From NCBI RefSeq assembly GCF_001954135.1, contig NZ_MBEQ01000017.1, forward strand, positions 248,001 through 312,000: a DNA stretch of 64,000 nucleotides. The letters are read 5' to 3'. Of this stretch, positions 56,693-64,000 are shown in pieces. This DNA is from Mycobacterium sp. GA-1841 (GTDB lineage: Bacteria; Actinomycetota; Actinomycetes; Mycobacteriales; Mycobacteriaceae). A program made the translations under genes and the position numbers. The first letter of the stretch is position 1. Every line of letters begins with the position of its first letter. The notes beneath the pieces were generated by a model. It had not been told where the DNA came from and did not search any database. It was given only the letters and a program-made list of their open reading frames with translations.

Positions 56693-56748
56693 CGAATGTG
56701 AAGCTATCGCGAAAGTGCGGTCGAGAACTCGCAGCTGCTTCACATTCG
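56693..56748. repeat. 12-bp inverted repeat between rpmA and obg
   Basis: CGAATGTGAAGC (56693-56704) and GCTTCACATTCG (56737-56748) are perfect inverted copies around 32 nt; inner bases GCGA and TCGC can extend the fold. It lies between the rpmA stop and obg start in a co-transcribed cluster. A transcript hairpin acting as processing site, attenuator or partial terminator is possible. No T-run is present. Confidence 0.65.
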
Positions 56749-56766
56749 CGGAGAATCCTCTTGGTC

Positions 56767-57033
56767 TCAGGCCTCCGGGCGAGCCACCGGAACGATGTTC
56801 ACGTGCTTGCGGCCACGCTTGGAGCCGAACTCCACCGCGCCGGGAGCCAGCGCGAACAGAGTGTCGTCACCGCCACGACCGACATTCACACCCGGGTGGA
56901 AGTGGGTACCACGCTGACGGACCAGGATCTCCCCGGCCTTGACGACCTGGCCGCCGAACCGCTTGACGCCCAGCCGCTGTGCTGCGGATTCGCGACCGTT
57001 ACGAGAGCTGGAAGCGCCCTTCTTGTGTGCCAT
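56767..57033 (-). CDS. rpmA: 50S ribosomal protein L27
   Basis: The 88-residue protein lies near the peptidyl-transferase centre. It begins [23 protein letters not shown] without a processing leader and contains [21 protein letters not shown]. It follows rplU after 13 bp, the usual pairing. Confidence 0.98.
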   Translation of the reverse strand: MAHKKGASSSRNGRESAAQRLGVKRFGGQVVKAGEILVRQRGTHFHPGVNVGRGGDDTLFALAPGAVEFGSKRGRKHVNIVPVARPEA

Positions 57034-57046
57034 GTCCGAACGTCTC

Positions 57047-57358
57047 CTACTTGATTCCGGTGACCTTGAGCACGGTCAGCTGCTGACGGTGCCCCTGGCG
57101 CTTGTGGTAGCCGGTCTTGTTCTTGAACTTGTGGATGCGGATCTTGGGACCCTTGGTGTGCTCCAGGACCTCACCGGTCACGGCGACCTTGGCCAGGTCA
57201 TCGGCCTTGCTGGTGACGTTGGCGCCGTCGACCACCAGCGCCACCGGCAGTGACACCGACGCGCCGGGCTCGGCGTCGAGCTTCTCAACCTTCACCACGT
57301 CACCGGCAGCGACCTTGTACTGCTTGCCGCCGGTCTTGACGATTGCGTATGTCGCCAT
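57047..57358 (-). CDS. rplU: 50S ribosomal protein L21
   Basis: The 103-residue protein has [20 protein letters not shown] at the start and the conserved [21 protein letters not shown] near the C-terminus. It is the first gene of rplU-rpmA-obg-proB. The 163-bp gap to rne contains the rne terminator hairpin and a TTGACC that could be a -35 element, but no convincing -10. Confidence 0.98.
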   Translation of the reverse strand: MATYAIVKTGGKQYKVAAGDVVKVEKLDAEPGASVSLPVALVVDGANVTSKADDLAKVAVTGEVLEHTKGPKIRIHKFKNKTGYHKRQGHRQQLTVLKVTGIK

Positions 57359-57475
57359 CGTGTCCTCTGCTCTGCTGCTCTCTGCGGGCGCGCGCTACCG
57401 GTCGGTGCGTGCGCGGGTCTTGGGTGGCGGGATGCCCCGCCGTCACCGGCCTGCAACTACAGGCACTGGAGACAA

Positions 57476-57497
57476 CTGGTCAAGGGTACTTGACCAG
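57476..57497 (-). terminator. Stem-loop terminator of rne
   Basis: CTGGTCAAG and CTTGACCAG form a perfect 9-bp stem with a 4-nt loop, 25 nt after the rne stop. On the minus strand TTGTCTCC follows, a weak T-rich tail. It separates rne from the ribosomal gene cluster. Confidence 0.65.
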
Positions 57498-57521
57498 CGG
57501 GTAGAGGGTCAAACCGCCCCG

Positions 57522-60500
57522 CTACTCGTGCGAGGGCGGCCCCGCGGGTCTGGCCGCGGCACGTCGTCGGGTACGTCCGCGGCTGACCGGCACCTCGGAA
57601 ATCACCGGCGCCGGTGACTCGTAGACGTCGTCGTCATCATCCGAGTCCCCATCATCGGAGTCGTCCTCATCCGACTCGTAGTCGGATTCGATGTCGTCGA
57701 GATCATCGTCCTCGTCGTCATCGTCGAGGTCGTCGAGGTCGATCTCGTCCTCATCCGAATCATCGTCGTCCGAGTCCTCGTCATCGGAGTCCTCGTCGTC
57801 CGAGTCCTCATCAGAGTCCTCGTCGGTATCGGTGTCCTCGTCGGCATCCTCGTCGATATCGGTGTCCTCATCGGGCTCAGACTCATCAGGCTGATCCCGG
57901 GTGGCCGGCTGATCGTCCGCCACCGGAGGAGCCTCACCGTCGCCGTGCTGGTGCTCGCCGAAGCCCTCGTGGTCCTCGTGATCGCCGTGTTCTTCGTGAT
58001 CCTCGCCGGTGTGGTCGTCATCATGACGACCATTCGCCGCGGCCATCGCCTTGAACATCGGATGCTCACCGGCAGCGTGTGCCGGGACCTTGGCTACCTG
58101 CACCTCTTCCGGGCGAGGGCTCTCGGTTTGGGGGCTGCCCTTCTTACCGCGCTTGCTGCGACGGCCTCCGCCACTGGACTCGGTCTTGCGGCCGGTGTTC
58201 GCCGATGCGGTGTCGACCGGATCGCCGTGCAGGACGATGCCGCGGCCCGCGCAGTGCGTGCAGGTGGTCGAAAACGCCTCGACCAGACCGGTTCCCAGCT
58301 TTTTGCGGGTCAGCTGCACCAGGCCCAGCGAAGTCACCTCGGAAACCTGGTGGCGGGTGCGATCCCGTCCGAGCGCCTCGGTCAGTCGGCGCAACACCAG
58401 ATCCCGGTTGGACTCGAGCACCATGTCGATAAAGTCGATGACCACGATGCCGCCGATGTCGCGCAGCCGCAGCTGGCGCACGATCTCCTCGGCGGCTTCC
58501 AGGTTGTTGCGGGTGACCGTCTGCTCGAGGTTGCCGCCGGCCCCGGTGAACTTACCGGTATTGACGTCGACGACGGTCATCGCCTCGGTACGGTCGATCA
58601 CCAGGGTGCCGCCCGAGGGCAGCCACACCTTGCGGTCCATCGCCTTGGCCAGTTGCTCGTCGATACGGTGCACGGCGAACACGTCGGGCGCATCCGCGCC
58701 ACCGGCCGGTTCGTATTTGGTGAGCCGGCCCATCAAGTCGGGCGCCACGGTCTCGACGTAGGAATTGATGGTGTTCCACGCCTCGTCGCCGGAGACGATG
58801 AGACCCGAGAAGTCTTCGTTGAACAGGTCGCGGATCACCTTGACCAGAACATCGGGCTCCTCGTAGAGCGCGACGGCCGCACCGGCCTTCTTCGCGGTGA
58901 CCTCGGCGGCCTTCGCGTCGATCTCGGTCCAGCGCTGCTGCAGCCGCTCGACATCGGAACGGATGTCCTCTTCTTTGACGCCCTCCGAGGCGGTGCGGAT
59001 GATCACACCCGCATCGGCCGGCACGACCTCCTTGAGGATCTCTTTGAGCCGCTGCCGCTCGGTGTCGGGCAGCTTGCGGCTGATCCCGGTCGACGATGCG
59101 CCGGGGACATACACCAGATAGCGGCCGGCCAGCGAAACCTGGGTGGTCAGCCGGGCACCTTTATGCCCGACCGGATCCTTGCTGACCTGGACGACGACGT
59201 AATCCCCGGGCTTGAGGGCCTGCTCGATCTTGCGGTTGGACCCGCCCAGACCGGCGGCCTCCCAGTTCACCTCGCCCGCGTAGAGCACACCGTTTCGGCC
59301 CCGACCGATGTCGACGAAGGCGGCCTCCATCGACGGCAGGACGTTCTGCACGATGCCGAGATAGATGTTGCCGACCAGGGATGCCGATGCCGCCGACGTC
59401 ACGAAGTGCTCGACGACGACGCCGTCTTCGAGCACGGCGATCTGCGTGTAGCGAGCACCCTCGTGCGGCGGCTCGGTGCGCACCTTGTCACGGACGATCA
59501 TGGTGCGTTCGACGGCTTCGCGACGGGCGAGGAACTCGGCTTCGCTCAGGATCGGCGGCCGACGGCGGCCGGCGTCGCGACCGTCACGGCGGCGCTGACG
59601 TTTGGCCTCGAGGCGAGTCGATCCGCTGATCCCCTGGATCTCCGAATCGTCACTGCTCTTGCCCGACCGCTCGGGCCTGGGCGCACGCTCGTGCACGACG
59701 GTGTTGGGCGGGTCATCCGGCGAACCGGCGTCGTCGTTGTCGCCCGAGCCGGACTTGCGCCGCCGGCGGCGGCGCCGACGACGGGTGCTGCCGTCGCTGC
59801 CCGTGGCGTCCTCGTCGTTGCCCTCATCCGAGTCATCGGCGTCGTCGTCGGAATCCTGGTCGGATTCGCTCTTGTCATCGTCGGTGTCGGTCTCGGAGTC
59901 CGGGCCGGATTCGGACGCATTGTCATCGAGCTGCTCACCGCGGCCACGGCCACGGCCACGGCGGCCGCGACGCCGACGGCGCGCGGCCGGGCGGTCGGCC
60001 TGATCGTCATCGGACTCTGAGTCGGATTCTGAATCGGACTCGGAATCGGTGCCGTTGTCGTCGTCGTCTTCCTCGTCGTCGTCGACGCCGACCGGTTCGA
60101 AACTGATCGGTTGGGGCGCGACGAACAACGGCAGGTAGTCGGCGCGCTCGGTGTGCGATTCGCGGGCGGCCGGAATGTTCGCGGTCTCCAGGATCAGCCG
60201 CGACTCGGGCTCGTCGCCGACGAGCACGGCGTCATTCTCGGCCGCCACCTGTGCCTCGGAGGCGCCGACCGGCGATTCCGCCGGCGGCTCGGGCTGCGGC
60301 GCCTCGGCCGGTGTCTCGGCGGGCAGGGTCACCGATTCGGTCACGGTCGATTCGGTGACGGTGACGGTGACCGCCTCGACCGGCTCGGACGTGGGTGCCG
60401 GCTCGTCGATGGGCAAGGCGCCGAGAGCCAGCGCGTCACGGACGCGTTCGGCGTCGGCCTTGTCGACGGTGGAGTGCGCACTGCGCTGGCGCCCGTCGAA

Positions 60501-60638
60501 CTCGGCGAGGGCATCGAGCACCCGCCGGCTTGTGGTGCCGAGTACTCGCGCCAGGGAGTGGACTCTCAGCCGCTCTGGGAGTCCCGCCTGCTGCGGAGTC
60601 TGGGTTGATAGGTCGTCATTCTGGGCATCTTCGGCCAC
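57522..60638 (-). CDS. rne: Ribonuclease E/G
   Basis: A 1038-residue endoribonuclease of the degradosome type. The catalytic core lies in the middle (about 370-830): S1 domain (GNIYLGIVQNVLPSMEAAFVDIGRGRNGVLYAGEV), the DNase I-like subdomain with Asp residues in TVVDVNTG and IVVIDFIDM, and Zn-link cysteines in CTHCAGRG. Flanking arms are disordered: the N-terminal one is acidic then Arg-rich (RRRRGRRGRGRGR), and the C-terminal one is a run of Asp/Glu/Ser. This arm layout is the actinobacterial form (family knowledge). GTG 60638 has GAGGAG upstream. Confidence 0.95.
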   Translation of the reverse strand: MAEDAQNDDLSTQTPQQAGLPERLRVHSLARVLGTTSRRVLDALAEFDGRQRSAHSTVDKADAERVRDALALGALPIDEPAPTSEPVEAVTVTVTESTVTESVTLPAETPAEAPQPEPPAESPVGASEAQVAAENDAVLVGDEPESRLILETANIPAARESHTERADYLPLFVAPQPISFEPVGVDDDEEDDDDNGTDSESDSESDSESDDDQADRPAARRRRRGRRGRGRGRGEQLDDNASESGPDSETDTDDDKSESDQDSDDDADDSDEGNDEDATGSDGSTRRRRRRRRRKSGSGDNDDAGSPDDPPNTVVHERAPRPERSGKSSDDSEIQGISGSTRLEAKRQRRRDGRDAGRRRPPILSEAEFLARREAVERTMIVRDKVRTEPPHEGARYTQIAVLEDGVVVEHFVTSAASASLVGNIYLGIVQNVLPSMEAAFVDIGRGRNGVLYAGEVNWEAAGLGGSNRKIEQALKPGDYVVVQVSKDPVGHKGARLTTQVSLAGRYLVYVPGASSTGISRKLPDTERQRLKEILKEVVPADAGVIIRTASEGVKEEDIRSDVERLQQRWTEIDAKAAEVTAKKAGAAVALYEEPDVLVKVIRDLFNEDFSGLIVSGDEAWNTINSYVETVAPDLMGRLTKYEPAGGADAPDVFAVHRIDEQLAKAMDRKVWLPSGGTLVIDRTEAMTVVDVNTGKFTGAGGNLEQTVTRNNLEAAEEIVRQLRLRDIGGIVVIDFIDMVLESNRDLVLRRLTEALGRDRTRHQVSEVTSLGLVQLTRKKLGTGLVEAFSTTCTHCAGRGIVLHGDPVDTASANTGRKTESSGGGRRSKRGKKGSPQTESPRPEEVQVAKVPAHAAGEHPMFKAMAAANGRHDDDHTGEDHEEHGDHEDHEGFGEHQHGDGEAPPVADDQPATRDQPDESEPDEDTDIDEDADEDTDTDEDSDEDSDDEDSDDEDSDDDDSDEDEIDLDDLDDDDEDDDLDDIESDYESDEDDSDDGDSDDDDDVYESPAPVISEVPVSRGRTRRRAAARPAGPPSHE

Positions 60639-60930
60639 GAATTCTCCTCAAGCCCCCGGGCGCGTCGAACGACGCGGCCACGCGAGGGCTTCCGCTATTG
60701 GCCCGGGACACTTTCCCCGGACTTGTTGTGGTCTCGCTCCGAGCGGCTCGATCCCGAACCCACCCGGTGCCTGGCTGAATGATGGCTGGACGGTCGGCGC
60801 CGCACCGGATTGCGGTGGTCGCGCTCGTCGAAGTCTTCATTCGGGTGTTCAGCCTCGGTTGAGGCCGGCTACCCGCAACCAGTATCCCACATCACTGACG
60901 CGGTACTGACCAGACTGCGAAGAAGGTTTG
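60639..60930 (-). other. 5' leader/intergenic region of rne
   Basis: A 292-bp stretch without a gene, between the ndk stop and the rne start. It ends with the rne ribosome-binding site. RNase E mRNAs often have long leaders used for self-control, which would fit. Short GC-rich inverted segments such as GCGTCG/CGACGC near 60671 are present, but no firm promoter was identified. Confidence 0.4.
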
Positions 60931-61350
60931 TCAGGCCGAGGCTTCGCCGGGGAACCACAGGGCGATCTCGCGGGCCGCCGACTCCGGGGAATCGGACCCG
61001 TGCACGAGGTTGTCCTGGGTGACAAGCGCCAGGTCACCGCGGATGGTGCCGGGCACGGCCTTCTCCACGGGATCGGTGCCGCCGGCGATCTGACGGAATG
61101 CCGCGATGGCGCGGGGACCCTCGATGATCGCGGCCACGACGGGCCCGGAAGTGATGAACTCCAGCAGTGAATCGAAGAACGGCTTGCCGTCGTGTTCGGC
61201 ATAATGCTGCTTGGCCAGCTCGACGCTGACGTTCTTCAGCTCCAGCGCGGCCAGGGTCAGCCCCTTGCGCTCGATCCGGCCGAGGATCTCCCCGACGAGG
61301 TGGCGCTGTACGCCGTCGGGCTTGATCAAAACTAGGGTCCGCTCAGTCAC
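60931..61350 (-). CDS. ndk: Nucleoside diphosphate kinase
   Basis: The 139-residue enzyme balances nucleoside triphosphates using a phosphohistidine intermediate. It has [23 protein letters not shown] and the active-site His in [16 protein letters not shown] 61350 follows TACGCT by 7 nt (61363 to 61358), a leaderless signature. It is in the usual folC-(DUF4233)-ndk-rne order. Confidence 0.97.
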   Translation of the reverse strand: MTERTLVLIKPDGVQRHLVGEILGRIERKGLTLAALELKNVSVELAKQHYAEHDGKPFFDSLLEFITSGPVVAAIIEGPRAIAAFRQIAGGTDPVEKAVPGTIRGDLALVTQDNLVHGSDSPESAAREIALWFPGEASA

Positions 61351-61357
61351 GGCAGAG

Positions 61358-61363
61358 AGCGTA
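61358..61363 (-). promoter_or_regulatory. -10 hexamer of ndk
   Basis: TACGCT on the minus strand, 7 nt before GTG 61350, predicts a leaderless ndk transcript separate from the folC operon. Confidence 0.5.
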
Positions 61364-61422
61364 CCGGTCGGTAACTGCGCCCTGCCACCGCGGCCCCCAT
61401 CTATGTTCGCGCTGCGTCCCAG

Positions 61423-61821
61423 CTATTCGGCGGGAGGTTGCTGACCGGGCAGCAGACCGCGGTCCTGCCGACGTTTGACCTCAGCTCGCAGGTAGACGAT
61501 CAACAGCCAGACCACCGCGAAGATGACGCCGATGAAGCCGATCGCGCCGTGCACGAGCGCACCGGCGATCACCACGAGTTGGATGCCGAGGTTCGCCCAG
61601 ATGGCCCAGGGCCGACCCTGCAGACCCGACATCAGGATCAGCACAACCGCCAGACCGACCACGAACCCGCCCGACGTCCAGGTCAGTCCGGACGCGCTGA
61701 CGCCGACCACCGGCAGGGCCAACAGCACGACGATGGCCTCGAGGATCAGCGTCCCGGCCATCACGCCGCGAAAACTCTTCCAGGGGTCCGCCGGTGCCGG
61801 CTTCTCGTTCTGAGTGCTCAT
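61423..61821 (-). CDS. DUF4233 membrane protein (Rv2446c-like)
   Basis: A 132-residue protein with four membrane segments (GTLILEAIVVLLALPVVGV, GFVVGLAVVLILMSGL, WAIWANLGIQLVVIAGALV, GFIGVIFAVVWLLIVYL) between polar ends. It always lies next to folC in mycobacteria; function unknown. Its ATG overlaps the folC stop by 4 bp, so it is made with FolC and could support folate metabolism at the membrane, though this is only context. Confidence 0.88.
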   Translation of the reverse strand: MSTQNEKPAPADPWKSFRGVMAGTLILEAIVVLLALPVVGVSASGLTWTSGGFVVGLAVVLILMSGLQGRPWAIWANLGIQLVVIAGALVHGAIGFIGVIFAVVWLLIVYLRAEVKRRQDRGLLPGQQPPAE

Positions 61822-63224
61822 TGTGGATCCCGTCCGAACAGGGTCCGGGCCGCGCCGGCGGTCACCACCGAACCGGTGATCACCATGCCGGCCCCGGACA
61901 GGCCTTCATCGGCCCCGGCCTCCTCGACCAGGCCGGTGGCGGTTTCGATGGCATCGGGCAGGGTCGTGGCGCTGATCACCCGATCCGGCCCGAATCGCTC
62001 TTCGGCCAGCAACGCCAGCGATTCGACGTCCATCGCCCGCGGTGAACCGTTGTGGGTCACCACAATCTGGTCGAACACCGGCTCGAGCGCATTGAGGATG
62101 CCGCCGACGTCCTTGTCCCCCATCACCGACACCACGCCGACCAGGAAGCGGAAGTCGAACTCCTGCTGCAGGGTCTGCGCCAGCGCCGCGGCCCCGGCTG
62201 GGTTGTGGGCCGCGTCGATGAAAACCGTCGGCGCACTACGCATGCGCTCCATCCGGCCGGGGCTGCGCACGGCCGCGAACCCGGCCCGCACTGCGTCGAC
62301 GTCGAGTTGGCGGTCGGCACCCGCACCGAAGAACGCCTCCACCGCGGCCAACGCGATGACCGCGTTGTGGGCCTGATGTTCACCGTGCAGCGGCAGGAAG
62401 ACATCGGAGTACACCCCACCCAGGCCCTGCAACGTCAGCATCTGCCCGCCGATGGCCACCTGCCGATCGAGCACGGCGAACTCGGAATCTTCGCGGGCCA
62501 CGGCTGCATCGGCACGCACCGTCTCTTCCAGCAGAACTTCCATGGCCTCCGGCAGCTGTTTGGCGATCACCGCCACCGTGTCCGTAGGGACCAGGTCGTC
62601 GGGCTGCCGGGTGATGATGCCGGCCTTCTCCCCCGCGATCGCAGCGATCGTGTCGCCGAGGTACTCGGTGTGGTCGATGCCGATCGGCGTGATCACCGCG
62701 ACGGGGGCGTTGACGACGTTGGTGGCGTCCCAGCGTCCGCCCATCCCGACCTCGACCACGGCGACGTCGACGGGCGCGTCGGCGAACGCCGCGAACGCCA
62801 TCGCGGTCAGCACCTCGAACTTGCTCATCTTGGGTCCTCCGGCAGCTTCGGACTGCTGGTCGACCAGTTGCACGAACGGTTCGATCTCGGTGTAGGTATC
62901 GACGTATTGCGCTGGGGTGATGGGCTTTCCATCGATGGAGATGCGCTCGACCGCCGATTGCAGATGTGGGCTGGTGGTGCGCCCGGTGCGCCGGTGCAGT
63001 GCCGTCAACAGCGCATCGATGATGCGGGCCACCGACGTCTTGCCGTTGGTTCCTGCGACGTGGATCGAGGGATAGGCGCGCTGCGGCGAACCGAGCAGCT
63101 CCAACAGCGCCGCGATCCGCGCTGTGCTCGGATCGAGCTTGGTCTCGGGCCACCGCTGATCGAGCAGATGCTCGACCTGCAGCAACGCCGCGATCTCGTC
63201 CGGCGTGGGGCCCGGGTCAGTCAC
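61818..63224 (-). CDS. folC: Folylpolyglutamate/dihydrofolate synthase
   Basis: A 468-residue Mur-ligase-like enzyme that adds glutamate to folates. Motifs: VAGTNGKTSVARIIDALL (P-loop), TSPHLQSAVERISIDGKPI, VEVGMGGRWDATNVV, IGIDHTEYLGDTIAAIAGEKAGI and FIDAAHNPAGA. GTG 63224 (MTDPGPTPDEIAALL) lies 7 bp after the valS stop with GAGG upstream; the longer frame to 63278 runs into valS and is not supported. Co-transcribed with valS. Confidence 0.94.
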   Translation of the reverse strand: MTDPGPTPDEIAALLQVEHLLDQRWPETKLDPSTARIAALLELLGSPQRAYPSIHVAGTNGKTSVARIIDALLTALHRRTGRTTSPHLQSAVERISIDGKPITPAQYVDTYTEIEPFVQLVDQQSEAAGGPKMSKFEVLTAMAFAAFADAPVDVAVVEVGMGGRWDATNVVNAPVAVITPIGIDHTEYLGDTIAAIAGEKAGIITRQPDDLVPTDTVAVIAKQLPEAMEVLLEETVRADAAVAREDSEFAVLDRQVAIGGQMLTLQGLGGVYSDVFLPLHGEHQAHNAVIALAAVEAFFGAGADRQLDVDAVRAGFAAVRSPGRMERMRSAPTVFIDAAHNPAGAAALAQTLQQEFDFRFLVGVVSVMGDKDVGGILNALEPVFDQIVVTHNGSPRAMDVESLALLAEERFGPDRVISATTLPDAIETATGLVEEAGADEGLSGAGMVITGSVVTAGAARTLFGRDPQ

Positions 63225-63231
63225 TGGATCC

Positions 63232-64000
63232 TCATTTGAGCCCAGCCAGGCGTGCGGTGATGCGCTCGACCTCTTCACCGGCCAACTGCTGGCGGCCGCG
63301 GATCTTGTCGACGACGTTCTCGGGCGCCTTGGCCAAAAAGGCCTCGTTGCCGAGTTTGGCCGTCGTGGTGGCCAGTTCCTTCTGTGCGGCAGCCAGGTCT
63401 TTCTCCAGGCGGCGGCGCTCGGCCGCGACGTCGACGGTGCCCGAGGTGTCCACCTCGACCAGCACCGTGGCCTGCGCCAGGCGCACCTCGACCGAGGCGG
63501 ACGGGGTGAATCCGTCTGCCGCGTCGGTCAGCCAGGCCAGCGCCTTGACCGCGGGCAGCTGCTCGGTCAGGCCGGCCTCGGTGATCGCCGACAGCCGGGC
63601 CGGAACCCGCTGCCGGTCGGCCAGACCCTGGTCACTGCGGAAGCGACGCACCTCGGTGATCAGTTTCTGCATGTCGGAAATATGTTGTGCGGCAACCTGA
63701 TCCAGCGCGATGCCGGACGGCTGCGGCCACTGTGCGATAACGATGGACTCACCGTCGGTCAGCGTCTTCCACAGCGTCTCGGTGACGAATGGCATCACTG
63801 GGTGCAGCAGCTTGAGCAGTGCGTCGAGAACGGCCGCCAGCACCCCGGTGGTATGCGTGATGCCTTGGCCTTGCTCGGAGCCGAGCTGCACCTTGGCCAA
63901 TTCGACGTACCAGTCGCAGAATTCGTCCCAGGCGAAGTGGTACAGGGATTCGCAGGCCCGGTTGAACTCGTAACTGTCCAGCGCGGCGTCCACCTCGGCC
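63232..64000 (-). CDS. valS: Valyl-tRNA synthetase, C-terminal part (partial)
   Basis: Only the last 255 or so residues are in the window; the gene continues past 64000. It shows the anticodon-binding domain ([33 protein letters not shown]) and the C-terminal coiled coil that reaches the tRNA ([45 protein letters not shown] reads across about 63300-63420). The catalytic Rossmann domain and its HIGH/KMSKS motifs lie outside. It charges tRNA-Val. First of valS-folC-DUF4233. Confidence 0.95.
   Translation of the reverse strand, partial: AEVDAALDSYEFNRACESLYHFAWDEFCDWYVELAKVQLGSEQGQGITHTTGVLAAVLDALLKLLHPVMPFVTETLWKTLTDGESIVIAQWPQPSGIALDQVAAQHISDMQKLITEVRRFRSDQGLADRQRVPARLSAITEAGLTEQLPAVKALAWLTDAADGFTPSASVEVRLAQATVLVEVDTSGTVDVAAERRRLEKDLAAAQKELATTTAKLGNEAFLAKAPENVVDKIRGRQQLAGEEVERITARLAGLK

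Noticed and set aside
57690..57870. Apparent tandem DNA repeat
   Set aside because: The repeats are uneven and explained by Asp/Glu/Ser codons in the acidic tail of RNase E; no fixed unit length, so neither CRISPR nor VNTR is supported.
57945..60020. Plus-strand open frame of 691 codons opposite rne
   Set aside because: Antisense shadow of rne with no recognisable domain and no ribosome-binding site.
60616..60840. Small ORF in the rne leader
   Set aside because: No ribosome-binding site or -10 spacing, and it overlaps the rne start region; looks like chance in GC-rich DNA.

Overview
The window is chromosomal DNA of a GC-rich actinobacterium, almost certainly a rapidly growing mycobacterium (Mycolicibacterium type). 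The gene order matches the M. tuberculosis Rv2386c-Rv2448c block: mbtI, hemW, sirA-cysH-sirohydrochlorin chelatase, cysA-cysW-cysT-subI, trehalase, lepA, the PemK-like gene, CBS protein, RNase Z, the transglutaminase/alpha-E/ATP-grasp cluster, rpsT, holA, comEC-comEA, degV-octT-gpgP-rsfS-nadD, VWA/MoxR, proA, nadE, proB-obg-rpmA-rplU-rne-ndk-folC-valS. The family names come from recognising sequences and order; no database search was run. No rRNA, tRNA, CRISPR array, insertion sequence or origin was seen.

Positions 1-4971 hold a siderophore section. A type I polyketide synthase (cut by the window edge) has a 6-methylsalicylate-synthase-like ketosynthase, lies next to the salicylate synthase mbtI, and both have IdeR-like iron boxes. 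HemW follows.

Positions 5062-17388 form a sulfur section. It opens with a leader ORF ending in a cysteine run, then sirA, cysH and a chelatase. Inserted there is a persulfide/sulfide detoxification operon (persulfide dioxygenase-rhodanese, SQR, rhodanese, TauE exporter) with a CsoR-family regulator and three near-identical palindromic operators. It closes with the sulfate ABC transporter, whose operon has a second cysteine-ending leader ORF. Both leaders are followed by hairpins able to mask the downstream ribosome-binding site. A conserved small membrane gene and the trehalase come next.

Positions 19563-27654 are accessory: a methyltransferase, a quinone-oxidoreductase-like gene, and a five-gene block (two LLM flavin monooxygenases, an APC permease, a double GNAT protein, a DszC/SfnC-like flavoprotein) that looks like an organosulfur-scavenging pathway.

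Positions 27727-64000 are largely conserved housekeeping: translation (lepA, rpsT, rsfS, rpmA, rplU, obg, valS), NAD metabolism (nadD, nadE), proline synthesis (proA, proB), methylglucose lipopolysaccharide steps (gpgP, octT), DNA uptake-like genes, nucleotide and folate metabolism, and RNase E. Decay is visible in a GNAT gene with one in-frame stop and in abutting remnants of a cytochrome P450 and a TetR regulator between the sirtuin gene and proB. Many genes start exactly 7 nt after a TANNNT hexamer, the pattern of leaderless mycobacterial transcripts; this was used to choose several starts.
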